DNA from: Eleginops maclovinus
Taxonomy: Eukaryota > Chordata > Actinopteri > Perciformes > Eleginopidae
Reading direction: 5' to 3'
Length of the DNA: 64,000 bases
NCBI RefSeq assembly: GCF_036324505.1
Contig: NC_086354.1
Span: 938,339 to 1,002,338, forward strand
Shown: positions 1 through 32,265 of the stretch, in pieces
How positions within the stretch are numbered: the first letter of the stretch is position 1
Layout of the letters: each line of letters opens with the position of its first letter
Notes under the pieces: model-generated
What the model was told of the DNA's origin: nothing
Seen by the model: the letters and a program-made list of their open reading frames with translations, nothing else
The model's database searches: none
Made by a program: the position numbers and the translations under genes

Positions 1-2
1 CA

Positions 3-218
3 CGGCTTTACCACACAATCAGCGAGGCTACGAAGGACATCAGGGGCCGAGGCTTCCCTTTCAAGGTTGTGCAGCCACCAGAGGATCCAGCCGGGCAGAT
101 GAATCAACGGGCATGGCACACGGCAGGAGAGGGGGGAGCAGGACGAGAGGGAGCGGCGTCCGGGGGAGACGACATCAGAAAGAAGCTCCAGGTTTACAGA
201 AGAACATCTCCACATTAA
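3..218 (+). pseudogene. Possible C-terminus of an L1-type LINE ORF1
   Basis: A frame of 71 codons is open from the left edge to a TAA at 216-218. It is basic and contains a stretch reading RGRGFPFKVVQPPEDP. It lies about 425 bp upstream of an L1-type ORF2 start on the same strand, which is where an ORF1 end would be expected. No diagnostic RRM or zinc-knuckle motif is visible in this short piece, so the identity rests on position only. It could equally be an unrelated open frame. Confidence 0.3.
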
Positions 219-307
219 AATACAAATGAAAATAACCCAAATTAAAGCCCACACAAAAGGTAACTCATTCAACCCAGAGAAATTCATAAGACATAATACA
301 ATTCGGA

Positions 308-308
<1 letters not shown>

Positions 309-340
<32 letters not shown>
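309..340. repeat. (AC)16 microsatellite
   Basis: Uninterrupted AC dinucleotides lie in the spacer between the presumed L1 ORF1 end and ORF2 start. The rest of 219-643 shows no recognisable gene. Confidence 0.9.
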
Positions 341-342
<2 letters not shown>

Positions 343-643
343 CTTTTTCCCCTCAGTTTTCTTAAAAAAAATAACAATGGTTAATAATATGTCAGAGGCT
401 GAAAGTTTTTTGATGGACATGATAATATGGACTAGGTTGCTATGGAGGGACTTACTCTATCAAGCGTTTAGAGAGACTTTCCCTCCAAAGCCAGGGGTTC
501 ACTCTGGCCAGGTAAAGGGTAATTTTGCAGATACCTTTACTTTGGAAGCCACTGTTCGGCTAGTTCTGTGTTTTTACTGTGTTCTACCAGAGAGTGAGAG
601 AGACCAGATTTTTCTTGGCTACCAAATATTTTGCTAAAAACAA

Positions 644-1180
644 ATGACACCTGAGGAGCTAAAGATACTTTCCTTCAATGTCAATGGTATACGTAATCCA
701 ATTAAACGTAGCAAGTTACTTTCCAAAATGAAAAAGGACAAAGCACACATAGTATTTACAAGAAACACATTTAGATGACAGAGAACATGAAAAACTAAGA
801 AGGATGGGTTTCAAGAAAATATTTTTCTCTGCATACAAATCTAATCATAAGAGGGGAGTTGCTATTTTCATTTCTAGTAAGATTGCTTTTGAACAAACAT
901 ATGAACAGAAGGATAAGGAGGGCAGATATATCCTGGTTAGGGGGAAAGTAGACGGGACAGAAATCACCTTGCTAAACGTATATGCCCCCCCAGGAAGTAG
1001 CATTTATTTTTTCCAAAAGATTTTTGACATTATAGTTAGTCATGCTGAAGGAGTCCTAATATGTGGAGGGGATTTGAACATACATCTGCAGCCAAAGCCA
1101 GATGTATAAAGTCACACCCACAATACTAAAACAGTAAGTAAGAAGTTTAATGATTTAATGAAAGACATTGGGTTAATAGA
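644..1180 (+). pseudogene. L1/Tx1-type LINE ORF2, endonuclease domain relic
   Basis: The ATG at 644 opens a frame beginning MTPEELKILSFNVNGIRNP, the start of an apurinic-type LINE endonuclease (SFNVNGIR motif). The frame shifts near 760, and the match continues in the next frame from 804 to 1109 with VYAPPGS and the GGDLNIHLQPK block. An in-frame stop follows and the match then runs to the Tc1 insertion at 1183. The distal endonuclease, reverse transcriptase and C-terminal domains are absent. In a live element ORF2 would nick the target and copy its own RNA. This copy is dead: frameshift, stop, and loss of everything after the endonuclease. Confidence 0.75.
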
Positions 1181-1182
1181 TA

Positions 1183-2769
1183 CAGTGGGGCAAAAAAGTA
1201 TTTAGTCAGCCACCAATTGTGCAAGTTCTCCCATTTAAAAAGATGAGAGAGGCCTGTAATTTTTATCATAGGAGAGAGACAGAAGGATAAAAAAAATCCA
1301 GAAATCACATTGTAGGATTTTTAATGAATTAATTGTAAATTCCTCGGTAAAATAAGTATTTGGTCACCTACAAACAAGCAAGATTTCTGGCTCTCACAGA
1401 CCTGTAACTTCTTCTTTAAGAGGCTCCTCTGTCCTCCACTCGTTACCTGTATTAATGGCACCTTTTTGAACTCGTTATCAGTATAAAAGACACCTGTCCA
1501 CAACCTCAAACAGTCATACTCCAAACTCCACTATGGCCAAGACCAAAGAGCTGTCAAAGGAGACCAGAGACAAAATTGTAGACCTGCACCAGGCTGGGAA
1601 AACTGAATCTGCAATAGGTAAGCAGCTTGGTGTGAAGAAATCAACTGTGGGAGCAATTATTAGAAAATGGAAGACATACAAGACCACTGCTAATCTCCCT
1701 CGATCTGGGGCTCCACGCAAGATCTCACCCCGCGGGGTCAAAATGATCACAAGAACGGTGAGCAAAAATCCCAGAACCACACGGGGTGACCTAGTGAATG
1801 ACCTGCAGAGAGCTGGGACCAAAGTAACAGAGGCTACCATCAGCACACACTACGCCGCCAGGGACTTAAATCCTGCAGTTCCAGACGTGTCCCCCTGCTT
1901 AAGCCAGTACATGTCCAGGCCCGTCTGAAGTTTGCTAGAGGGCATTTGGATGATCCAGAAGAGGATTGGGAGAATGTCATATGGTCAGATGAAACCAAAA
2001 TAGAACTTTTTGGTAAAAACTCAACTCGTCGTGTTTGGAGGAGAAAGAATGCAGAGTTGCATCCAAAGAACACCATACCTACTGTGAAGCATGGGGGTGG
2101 AAACATCATGCTTTGGGGCTGTTTTTCTGCAAAGGGACCAGGACGACTGATCCGTGTAAAGGAAAGAATGAATGGGGCCATGTATCGTGAGATTTTGAGT
2201 GAAAACCTCCTTCCATCAGCAAGGGCACTGAAGATGAAGCGTGGCTGGGTCTTTCAGCATGACAATGATCCCAAACACACCGCCAGGGCAACGAAGGAGT
2301 GGCTTCGTAAGAAGTATTTCAAGGTCCTGGAGTGGCCTAGCCAGTCTCCAGATCTCAACCCCATAGAAAATCTTTGGAGGGAGTTGAAAGTCCGTGTTGC
2401 CCAGCGACAGCCCCAAAACATCACTGCTTTAGAGGAGATCTGCATGGAGGAATGGGCCAAAATACCAGCAGCAGTGTGTGAAAACCTTGTGAAGACTTAC
2501 AGAAAACGTTTGACCTCTGTCATTGCCAACAAAGGGTATATAACAAAGTATTGAGATGAACTTTTGTTATTGACCAAATACTTATTTTCCACAATAATTT
2601 GAAAAAAAATTCTTTAAAGATCCTACAATGTGATTTTCTGGATTGTTTCCCCCATTCTGTCTCTCATAGTTGAGGTATACCTATGATAAAAATTACAGGC
2701 CTCTCTCATCTTTTTAAATGGGAGAACTTGCACAATTGGTGGCTGACTAAATACTTTTTGGCCCCATTG
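1183..2769 (+). mobile_element. Tc1/mariner element with TA target duplication
   Basis: Both ends carry a long inverted repeat. The left end starts CAGTGGGGCAAAAAAGTATT and the right end finishes with its near complement (TTTTTGGCCCCATTG), about 90 bp per arm. A TA flanks each side (1181-1182 and 2770-2771), the Tc1/mariner target site. The element lies exactly where the L1 endonuclease match stops. It encodes one transposase in the same direction, now frameshifted. Confidence 0.93.
1533..2554 (+). pseudogene. Tc1-type DD34E transposase, one frameshift
   Basis: The first part (1533 to about 1845) starts [20 protein letters not shown] and holds the paired helix-turn-helix that binds the terminal repeats. 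The catalytic part ends at 2554 and shows [11 protein letters not shown] (first D), HDNDPKH (second D) and DLNPIENLW (E), with 34 residues between the second D and the E, as in Tc1. The parts are in different frames. The homologous reading crosses from one to the other near 1845-1850, so one small indel breaks the gene. The catalytic residues are preserved, which suggests a fairly recent death. The start is the ATG at 1533, which gives the usual Tc1 N-terminus. Confidence 0.9.
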
Positions 2770-2771
2770 TA

Positions 2772-3055
2772 TAGTTGTTTTGTGTTTGCTGTCATGCATA
2801 ACTCTTAAAAGTGGAGAGAAACAAACCATGGACCAATTTGAACTGCAATGACGTTGACAGTCTATATTGCTGGCACAAGACACTTTTATTTTACTTCTTT
2901 TTTTTTTCTAACTCCTGTTTCTGAAAAATGGGCCATTTTCCCTCTGTTGCATGTTTATTTTGTCATGATTTGTATACCCATTTGTGCCACCTATATGGAT
3001 GCCATGACAATGTCTCTTTTGAAACAATAAAAAAGAAAGCAATACGCTTAAGTTT
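2772..3055 (+). other. Probable 3' tail of the interrupted L1
   Basis: A T-rich untranslated stretch ends in AACAATAAAAAAGAAAGC near 3026-3043, which contains a polyadenylation signal. It lies directly after the Tc1 element on the strand of the L1 relic. I infer it is the 3' end of the same LINE, with the middle of ORF2 deleted. No coding match was seen, so it could be unrelated intron sequence. Confidence 0.3.
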
Positions 3056-3188
3056 TAATAAAACAACTTAACATTTTTGCTTTCAACTAACCTAACATAG
3101 TTGATTCTAATCTGTTGACATAATACATTTAATCAAAGTCAACGTTTCAGTTGGTCCAGTGTGTTAGCGTGTGTTCTTTCCTCCCCAG

Positions 3189-24945
<21,757 letters not shown>

Positions 24946-26698
24946 ATAATAGACACTCCCCCTCACTGAGAGTAACCACCATTCATTGCATTGTTTGTCT
25001 GAGAGTGTAAAAAAGGTCATCAGCTTAAATGATCTAAATTAGTCCTTCCAACTGCAGGAAATTCTCAAAGTATGAAGTGCTTTAAGGGGAAATAAGGGAG
25101 ATTTCTCATCTCAGTCTATTCTCAGGTTTGATGTTGATAATGATCCTGGTTACACAAATGCAAGCACATTATGATAACAGTAAGGTGTCTTACCAGGGGA
25201 AAGTCGATGTAGTTACCAATAGAAGCAGCCAGGTTGAGGGGATGGAACACGATGGAAACAGTGTTCTTTCAACCTTTTTAAAGGGGTAGTTTATAGAGCA
25301 TATTTATCCATAGTCAGTGTATACAGTGGGGGGTGTTTGACACTTCCAGCGTGTAAAGGCAGCCGCAAAGCCAATTTTAGCCACCCAAAGGATCAGTATA
25401 AATATATTTAGATCTTTGTCACCCCGTTATCTTGCAGTCAGATGGGGAAACAACGTTCTCTTCAAATCCAACCGCCTCCATTGAAAAAAAACACATCTCT
25501 TTTAAGTTTCTGCCTTGTGATTGTGTTATTGTGTGACCTGGGTAAATCAGAAATAACCCTTTAAAACACCAAAGCTCCGCGAGACACGACTACTGTTTCT
25601 GCCAACGTGTTCTGGTGGTTTTGAAGAGTTCCCTGCCAGAAAGCGCTTTCTGTATAACAAACACAACATCAACATTAACTTTATATTGTGGTGGGCTGTC
25701 TGCCCCCTTCTACTGCACTACATTGGTTTGGTCCCTGGTTTGTATTCCTCATTTGGGGGTGTATCGATTGCCATCTGCTGCAACTTGAATATGGATAAGC
25801 AGCTCCTGTAAGCACACTATCCATTTAACATTGAGCAAACAGTCAGAAAAACTAAAACCTTTGACCTTCTCAACTTCCTGTAAATACTTGTCATGAGTTC
25901 TCAGTGACTTAGGCGAACAGGATCTGATAAAAGACTAAAGACTGGGAGCTTTGTGAATAATGTATAAGTCCCAGCATGTACTGTCTCATTCAGGACATTA
26001 TGGAAGCATTTGTGTTTCAGCGTGACAGAGAACTCCAGTGAGAATAACCTGAGCTGGCCATTGTTTCCTCGTCAGCCACCTGTCCTCTAAATGTGAAGGA
26101 TTCCTTGATGCAAAGCAACACCCTGGTACCTGTCATACATTCTGGATTGAAGGACTCATGTACTTGCATGCATTTGTTTTGTGGTGAACCTTCAGCCCCT
26201 TTCTGCAGACCATTGCTCCTCCTGCTTTACAGGGAATGTATGTGCTGTGTGCTCATCAACACACTGAGATGAAGTGGGACTCAAAAACGTTCTGTTCCGT
26301 CTGTCTCAGCAGCCTTTGTACATATTTGATAACTTTGTATAGATATAGAAATAGATTGAAGTTAAGTATGGTGGCCCTAAATGTCACAAGAACCTTTAGG
26401 GCCACCGTATTGAAGAGTGAAATGTTCAGCTCTGGGAAGAAGCTGGCAGCAGGTTAAAGGCCTAATCTGGAAGGAGTCATGACGACAACAACAACAACAA
26501 CATCCTTTTCAGTTTTAAAGCCAGAGTTGCTACACCTTCAGGAAGCGGGCCTTCATGTTCTGAGGTTAATGAGTGCCTTTGAGCTAAACGGCTGTCCTAG
26601 CACTCAACATGATTTCTGTTGCTATGATAACAGTGTATTTTATGCAAGGGTAACGCTGCAATCACAATTTAAATGGCGTTACAGTGAAATAGGTACTA

Positions 26699-27875
26699 CA
26701 GTGCTCAGCGTAAATGAGTACAACCCCTTCGAAAGGTAACATTTTAAACAATATCTCAATGAACACAAAAACAATTTCCAAAATGTTGACAAGACTAAGT
26801 TTAATATAACATCTGTTTAACTGATAACATGAAAGTAAGGTTAATAATATAACTTAGATTACACATTTTTCAGTTTTACTCAAATAAGGGTGATGCACAA
26901 ATGAGTACGCCCCACTGAAAGTCTCTTGAGCAAAGCTAAATTTTAGACTACAAATGTCTAATTTAACAATAATCAACGACAGGTGAGTCTAATTACTCAT
27001 TACACAGGTGTCCAGCAGACAGCTGACTATAAAAGGGTGTTACTTCAAGAAACCCATGCTGACAAAGATGAAGACTACTGGGACTCTATACTCTGGAGTG
27101 ATGAGACCAAGATAAATGTTTTTGGAACTGATGGCTTCAAAACTATGGCGTCGCGAAGGTGAGGAATACAAAGAAACATGAATGGTGCCTACAGTGAAAC
27201 ATGGGGGTGGCAGTGTCCTTATGTGGGGTTGCATGAGTGCTGCTGGTTTCTGGGAGCTGCGTTTCATTGACGGCATCATGAATTCATATTTGTACTGCTC
27301 TATACTGAAAGAGAAGGTGCTACCATCAATCTGTGCCCTTGGTCGTCGTGCACTTTTCCAACATGACAATGATCCTAAACACACATCTAAGGCCACTGTT
27401 GGATTTCTGAAGAAGAACAGGGTGAAAGTGATTCAGTGGCCAAGTATGTCTCCTGATCTGAACCCAATTGAGCATCTATGGGGAATTCTGAAGAGACAAG
27501 TTGAGCATCACTCTCCATCCAGCATCCAGTCTCTAAAAGAGAAGAATGGAAAAATATTGATGTAGCAAAATGTTTCCAACTTGTTCATTCCATGCCTAGA
27601 CTTGGTGCTGTCATTAAAAATCATGGAGGCCATACAAAGTACTAGATGTAGTAGTTGTTGTTGTGGGGTGCACTCATTTTTGCATCACCCTTATTTGAGT
27701 AAAACTGAAAAGTGTAATCGAAGTTGTATTATTAACCTTACTTTCATGTTATAAGTTAAACATGTTATATTAAACTTGGTCTTGTCAACATTTTGTAAAT
27801 TGTTTTTGTGTTCATTGAGATATTGTTTAAAATGTTACATTTCAAAGGGGGTGTACTCATTTACGCTGAGCACTG
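26699..27875 (+). mobile_element. Tc1-like element with long inverted repeats, internal deletion
   Basis: The ends are CAGTGCTCAGCGTAAATGAG and its exact complement CTCATTTACGCTGAGCACTG, with TA on both sides (26697-26698 and 27876-27877). The arms extend about 210 bp. The element keeps complete ends, so it could have been moved by a transposase from elsewhere. The copy inside lacks its N-terminal DNA-binding domain. Confidence 0.93.
27060..27565 (+). pseudogene. Tc1-type transposase lacking the N-terminus
   Basis: The match starts at about 27060 with DEDYWDSILWSDETKINVFG (first D). After a shift near 27150-27180 it continues [32 protein letters not shown] (second D) and [16 protein letters not shown] (E). 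The paired helix-turn-helix region is deleted. The frame ends at 27565, a little short of the usual C-terminus, and the last blocks continue in another frame to about 27640. Confidence 0.85.
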
Positions 27876-28569
27876 TATCCACTGCTCCTAAAGGCGCTGT
27901 GTGAACTCTGTCTCTTATTGATACACGGCAGTATGCAAAGGTTTCAGTTTGAAAGTGAAATGACAATAAAACCTAATCTTATATCAATTTATTCAAACTA
28001 CCCATGTTTTAACAGATACGTGTTTAGTTTCCTGTCGTGAACCAGGATGTTGTATGTCCTTTATGTGTGGCTTAAGGGTGTAGTGTTAGTCACTCTGAGA
28101 ACCAGCTGTCTCGGGGATTTTCGAGGAATCTTGTTAATTCAGAAAATCAAGAGCAGAATATTTTTAAAGAGTTTGAAGTGTGTGATGAACTAAAAATTCC
28201 TGAGCCTTTTTGTGATTATTCAAAATGACCAGTTCAATAATAAAGCTAAAACATTTAATCAGGGTATGATTCATCTGGAGGACTGATGAGCAGAAATTGC
28301 AAAAGTACACACATCCTTCATTCAAGTACAGATACTGGTTTTTATACATACTCTGGTAGTATTGACTGAACTTCTTTAGTCAAATATAAGTAAATGGGCT
28401 TTGAAATGTAAAAGCAGCCGTAACTACCAACTGGTTTATGGTCCAGCTGGTTTATTGTAAGTAAGCAGTGGAGACACTCATCGAGCTAACATTTAATTTC
28501 TAAGGATAGGGACTTTAATGTAAGATGCAGTTTCTGGTGTAAGTGCTTTCAGAATCCGTGTATCATTCG

Positions 28570-28745
28570 TTCATTTGTTTTTCCGATTTCAAAACCAAAA
28601 CCAGAAATCGGATAACGGTTCGTTTTCTCGTTTTTCCGATTTCAATACCAAAACCAGAAATCGGATAACGGTTCGTTTTCTCGTTTTTCCGATTTCAAAA
28701 CCAAAACCAGAAATCGGATTACGGTTCGTTTTCTCGTTTTTCGTT
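28570..28745. repeat. Three tandem ~54-bp subrepeats in the left arm
   Basis: Each unit contains CCGATTTC, AAAACCAAAACCAG, GAAATCGG and ACGGTTCGTTTTCTC. CCGATTTC and GAAATCGG form a small hairpin. The right arm (31255-31365) has two units in inverse orientation. Confidence 0.9.
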
Positions 28746-28887
28746 TTCTCGTTTTTTCGATTATGCACCCCCAAACGGAAAATGGAAAATGAAACATTCG
28801 GATAACAAATCCTGGGAATGTTAGTTGTCAGGGAAACCGATCGCGAGCCAACAACTGACTCATGCCACAACTGATCTGTAAGGAAAC

Positions 28888-29100
28888 ATGGCTAATTTGG
28901 AGTCTCACTACGAGATGATAAATCAACTCTTTCTGTCGGGGAAAACTCACGCCGAAATGTCTGAGACATTGAAGAGTATGGGAATTAAGGGGTCCTCGGA
29001 GATGTCGGTGAGGAGATTCTGTGGCGACGTTGGGCTGAGACGGAAGGGGCACATCACAGACCAAGAGCTGGAAGAAGCTGTCCTGACATCTATTCAAAAG
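28888..29100 (+). CDS. IS3EU-like transposase, first exon
   Basis: The ATG at 28888 starts MANLESHYEMINQLFLSGKT, followed by a helix-turn-helix-like stretch (HAEMSETLKSMGIKGSSEMS) and VRRFCGDVGLRRKGHITDQE. It ends IQK at a good donor GTGAGT (29101). This type of N-terminus precedes an rve-type integrase core in fish elements I recall. No core motif is present in the window, so the catalytic part seems deleted and the element cannot move itself. Alternatively this may be an internal-deletion derivative that still makes a DNA-binding peptide. Confidence 0.5.
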
Positions 29101-30077
29101 GTGAGTAAGCCTAGATCTAGAACTAGGCATTTGTTTGAATATTATTGCCATAGCCTTATGAATACCGAAAACGATTCAGGGCCAGATGAGCCCCAGATAG
29201 GAAATAGATCGGGCCAAACATATTTTGCCGTCTGGGCTAAACCGTAGCCGAAATAGCCTAGCCTCGGCCTAATAATTGAATGTAGGCTAGGCTACACACT
29301 TGTAATCCTTTATGACTTTATTATTAGGGTATTTGTTTGTTTGTTTAGTTGTGTGTTTATTTACTGTCCATAGACCGGTCCAACGTACGGACGGAAATTT
29401 ATGACAGGGTACCTGTCATCTGTGGGGGTGAAAGTGGGTGAAATAATAAATTTGACTGTACACAACATAGGCATACTAGTATTCTGTTGTCCAACGGTGC
29501 AACAAAATGTCCTGTGGTGCGACAAATTGAATTGTGAGGGGAAAAGGTATTTTAATGAAAAATGTATGTAAAAAGTGTTGGATAGTATAACAATGATATC
29601 ATCACTATGCAGCTTTAAGGATGAAATGAAGATTCCTTGAGTTTTATACAAATTATAATGAATGTAACCCAGACATTTGGGTTAAGTCTCTATGTGTACA
29701 TCTTATAGTATATAAATAACATAATTCTGAATTTGTTGGGGGTATGTTTGATGTGGAAATATAATTGGGACAAACTAATATGCCTTGTGCTTATCTATCT
29801 TACCTGTCCAACATTCTCTGAATTAAATAATGGCATTCTTTATGTCGTTGCACCGGTGGACACATTTTAGGACTACCACACCAAAAGTGAATAATATGCA
29901 AAATATATGAAGAATTAGAAATGGACACATTCAGTTTTGAATTATTCACATATAAGGGAATATAATTATATGTCATTGGACATATATTTTTGAATTATTA
30001 TTTTTTTCACTTTGGATTTGAGTTCACGTCAACCACCCATATACTCATACCTGGTTTTTTTCTGTCTTCTTCCACAG

Positions 30078-30412
30078 CAATGTGATGTTCCTGATTTGGG
30101 ATCTGCTTCTCTTGCGTCTGTTTCCGAAGAGTCTTACTTTGTTATCCCACCGGACAGTGTCCTTCAAGTTCCATTGGATAGGCCACAGTTCTCCAAGACT
30201 TCATCTTTATTCCTCAACATTATTCTCTGCAGTCTATGACATCACTCCTGCTTAAGCTTCTCTACGCTGACTACCATAAGAATTAAGATTTATGATAGAG
30301 GACCCTCTCATCCCCTTCATCAACTCCCACCAGACAGGAGATTCAATCTACTACCACCAACTACAAGAACTCCTCAGCAGAAAGCTTTCTTAACGGACAA
30401 TAAAGTTTATTT
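30078..30412 (+). other. Probable terminal exon of the IS3EU-like element
   Basis: The acceptor TCTTCCACAG ends at 30077. From 30078 the sequence reads CAATGTGATGTTCCTGATTTGG and stays open to a stop near 30239. ACAATAAAGTTTATTTAT near 30398-30415 supplies a polyadenylation signal. The peptide has no recognised motif. Between 29101 and 30077 I see nothing coding. Confidence 0.35.
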
Positions 30413-30462
30413 ATCTATCTTATCGTATTGTTGTATTTTGTTGATATCACCCACGTGATAAG

Positions 30463-30850
30463 CAGTGTTGGGAATAAAGCATTACAAAAGTATGTAATTA
30501 CTGTAATGCATTATTTATTTATTTCCTGTAACTAATGTAAGGCATTGCAGAGGGGGGAACTGTAATATATACTAGTTACAATGCTAGTAACTTAAGTTAC
30601 AATACGTTTTACTGTAACCTGGATTTTAATGGTGTTCAGTGTGGTGGGTCAGAAAGCTATTCCTGAACCTGCAATTTTTTTAGTCTGTTAAAGTTACTTA
30701 AGTAATGCAAAAGTAATGCCTTAGGCCTACATTTTAAATAGTAATAGGCCTATGGTAGTGTAAGGGTTGAAAAGACAGTAGGCCTATGCCTATTGGGTAG
30801 GCCTGATCAGTAGGCTGCTTTACAGTTTTTGAGTAACTTGCCCAACAGTG
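30463..30850. mobile_element. 388-bp hAT-type MITE with perfect 8-bp duplication
   Basis: The ends are CAGTGTTGGG and CCCAACAGTG. GTGATAAG occurs at 30455-30462 and 30851-30858. The interior is AT-rich with AGTTAC and GTAACT blocks in inverted orientation. It lies inside the IS3EU-like element, so it is younger. Confidence 0.9.
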
Positions 30851-32265
30851 GTGATAAGGTGATTTCCTAGGTCTACTCTTGTATGCCTATATGGACTTTC
30901 ATGGGTTTTTCATAGTAAGCTAGCCTGATATCAGCCAACAACAACAATGCACATAACAATGACAGACCTACGCGAATAGGCTACGATGGAGATTGCTAAG
31001 GTAAGGATTAAACATATGACGTATTTATTTAGATCAAATGCTCAAAACCCCCATGTTACAAGCTGCTTCATACAGTAGGCACCGATGATCTTTTACCCTG
31101 TGGCTCGCGATTGTTTGGTTTCCCTGACAACCAAACGAGCCCTGCCAGCCCTGCGCAAGAATCCGTGTATCATTCGTTCATTTGTTATCCGATTGTTTCA
31201 TTTTCCATTTTCCGTTTGGGGGTGCATAATCGAAAAAACGAAAAAACGAAAAACGAGAAAACGAACCGTAATCCGATTTCTGGTTTTGGTTTTGAAATCG
31301 GAAAAACGAGAAAACGAACCGTTATCCGATTTCTGGTTTTGGTTTTGAAATCGGAAAAACAAATGAACGAATGATACACGGATTTTTCAGTTCCTTATGG
31401 TAAAGTTCCAGAATCTTTCAGACGTTTAGTGACAAAAGGGGCATTTTTGAAGTGAATTCATCATCACAACTGCAACGTCAAGTTAAGCTCTGTAGAAGTC
31501 CAGTGGTTACTGGTGTAACCCAGGTTACAAGGGCCTTAATTCAGTTATCAGATCATTGGTGAAATAAATAGATAAATAAATACATTCATATTTTTATGTG
31601 TCAGATAAATAAATAGGATTGATTTAAAATAATCTTACATAGGAGGAATAAATATGATTTTTTATTAAAATCTTAAATATGACAATAAATAGATTACAAA
31701 TAATTAGTATACACAAATTAACAGCACAATAGATTTGGTAAAAAGGGGCATTTTTGTTGGATATGTATGGTGGGTGTGCAAGGGCGAAACCATGTAGGTG
31801 ATATTGGGGGGGTCCAAATGAGCATTGGGAAAAGCCTTCCTGCGGGGGGTCTGGGGGTCCACCCCCAGAAGATTTTTGATTTCTTAGATGCCATTTCCTG
31901 CATTATAGTGCATTTTAGGGTGACCTGTAAGACAAATCCTAACCCCATGAAATAGATATAGAACAGTAGATTTCAGCCCTTGGTCCAAATGTGAGCCCTT
32001 CCCAAAATATTTAAAGTGAATTTTGTACAATTTTCATATAGGTCTATTGATAAAGATGTGCTTGTATAGAACATAGTTTTAAGAAATGCAGTATAATGAC
32101 CAATTAACAAGTTACAATTCAAAGCTGGTTTTTTATTGTAGGCTGTCAAGTAGCAAAACACAAATACAAAATGTGCAATTGTTAACTTATTGGCTTCTTA
32201 AACAAAGATAAGTGATATTCTGATAATTAGGTCAAAAAGAGCATAGAAATATATCTAAATAAGAC

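Larger units (their letters stand above)
28553..31384 (+). mobile_element. IS3EU-like DNA transposon with repeat-rich inverted ends
   Basis: The ends are AATCCGTGTATCATTCGTTC and its complement GAACGAATGATACACGGATT. TTTCAG flanks both sides (28547-28552 and 31385-31390), a 6-bp duplication. Each arm (about 240 bp) contains tandem ~54-bp subrepeats and a block CATTTTCCGTTTGGGGGTGC in inverted form. The interior has a short coding exon, a final exon with a polyadenylation signal and a hAT MITE. The 6-bp duplication and the protein start point to IS3EU, but that assignment is from memory. Confidence 0.75.

Noticed and set aside
377..637. 86-codon frame between the two presumed L1 ORFs
   Set aside because: No recognised motif; it sits in the inter-ORF spacer and begins in low-complexity sequence.
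28570..28745. CRISPR-like array of ~54-bp repeats
   Set aside because: The repeats are adjacent without spacers, recur inverted at the other end of a transposon, and the genome is eukaryotic.
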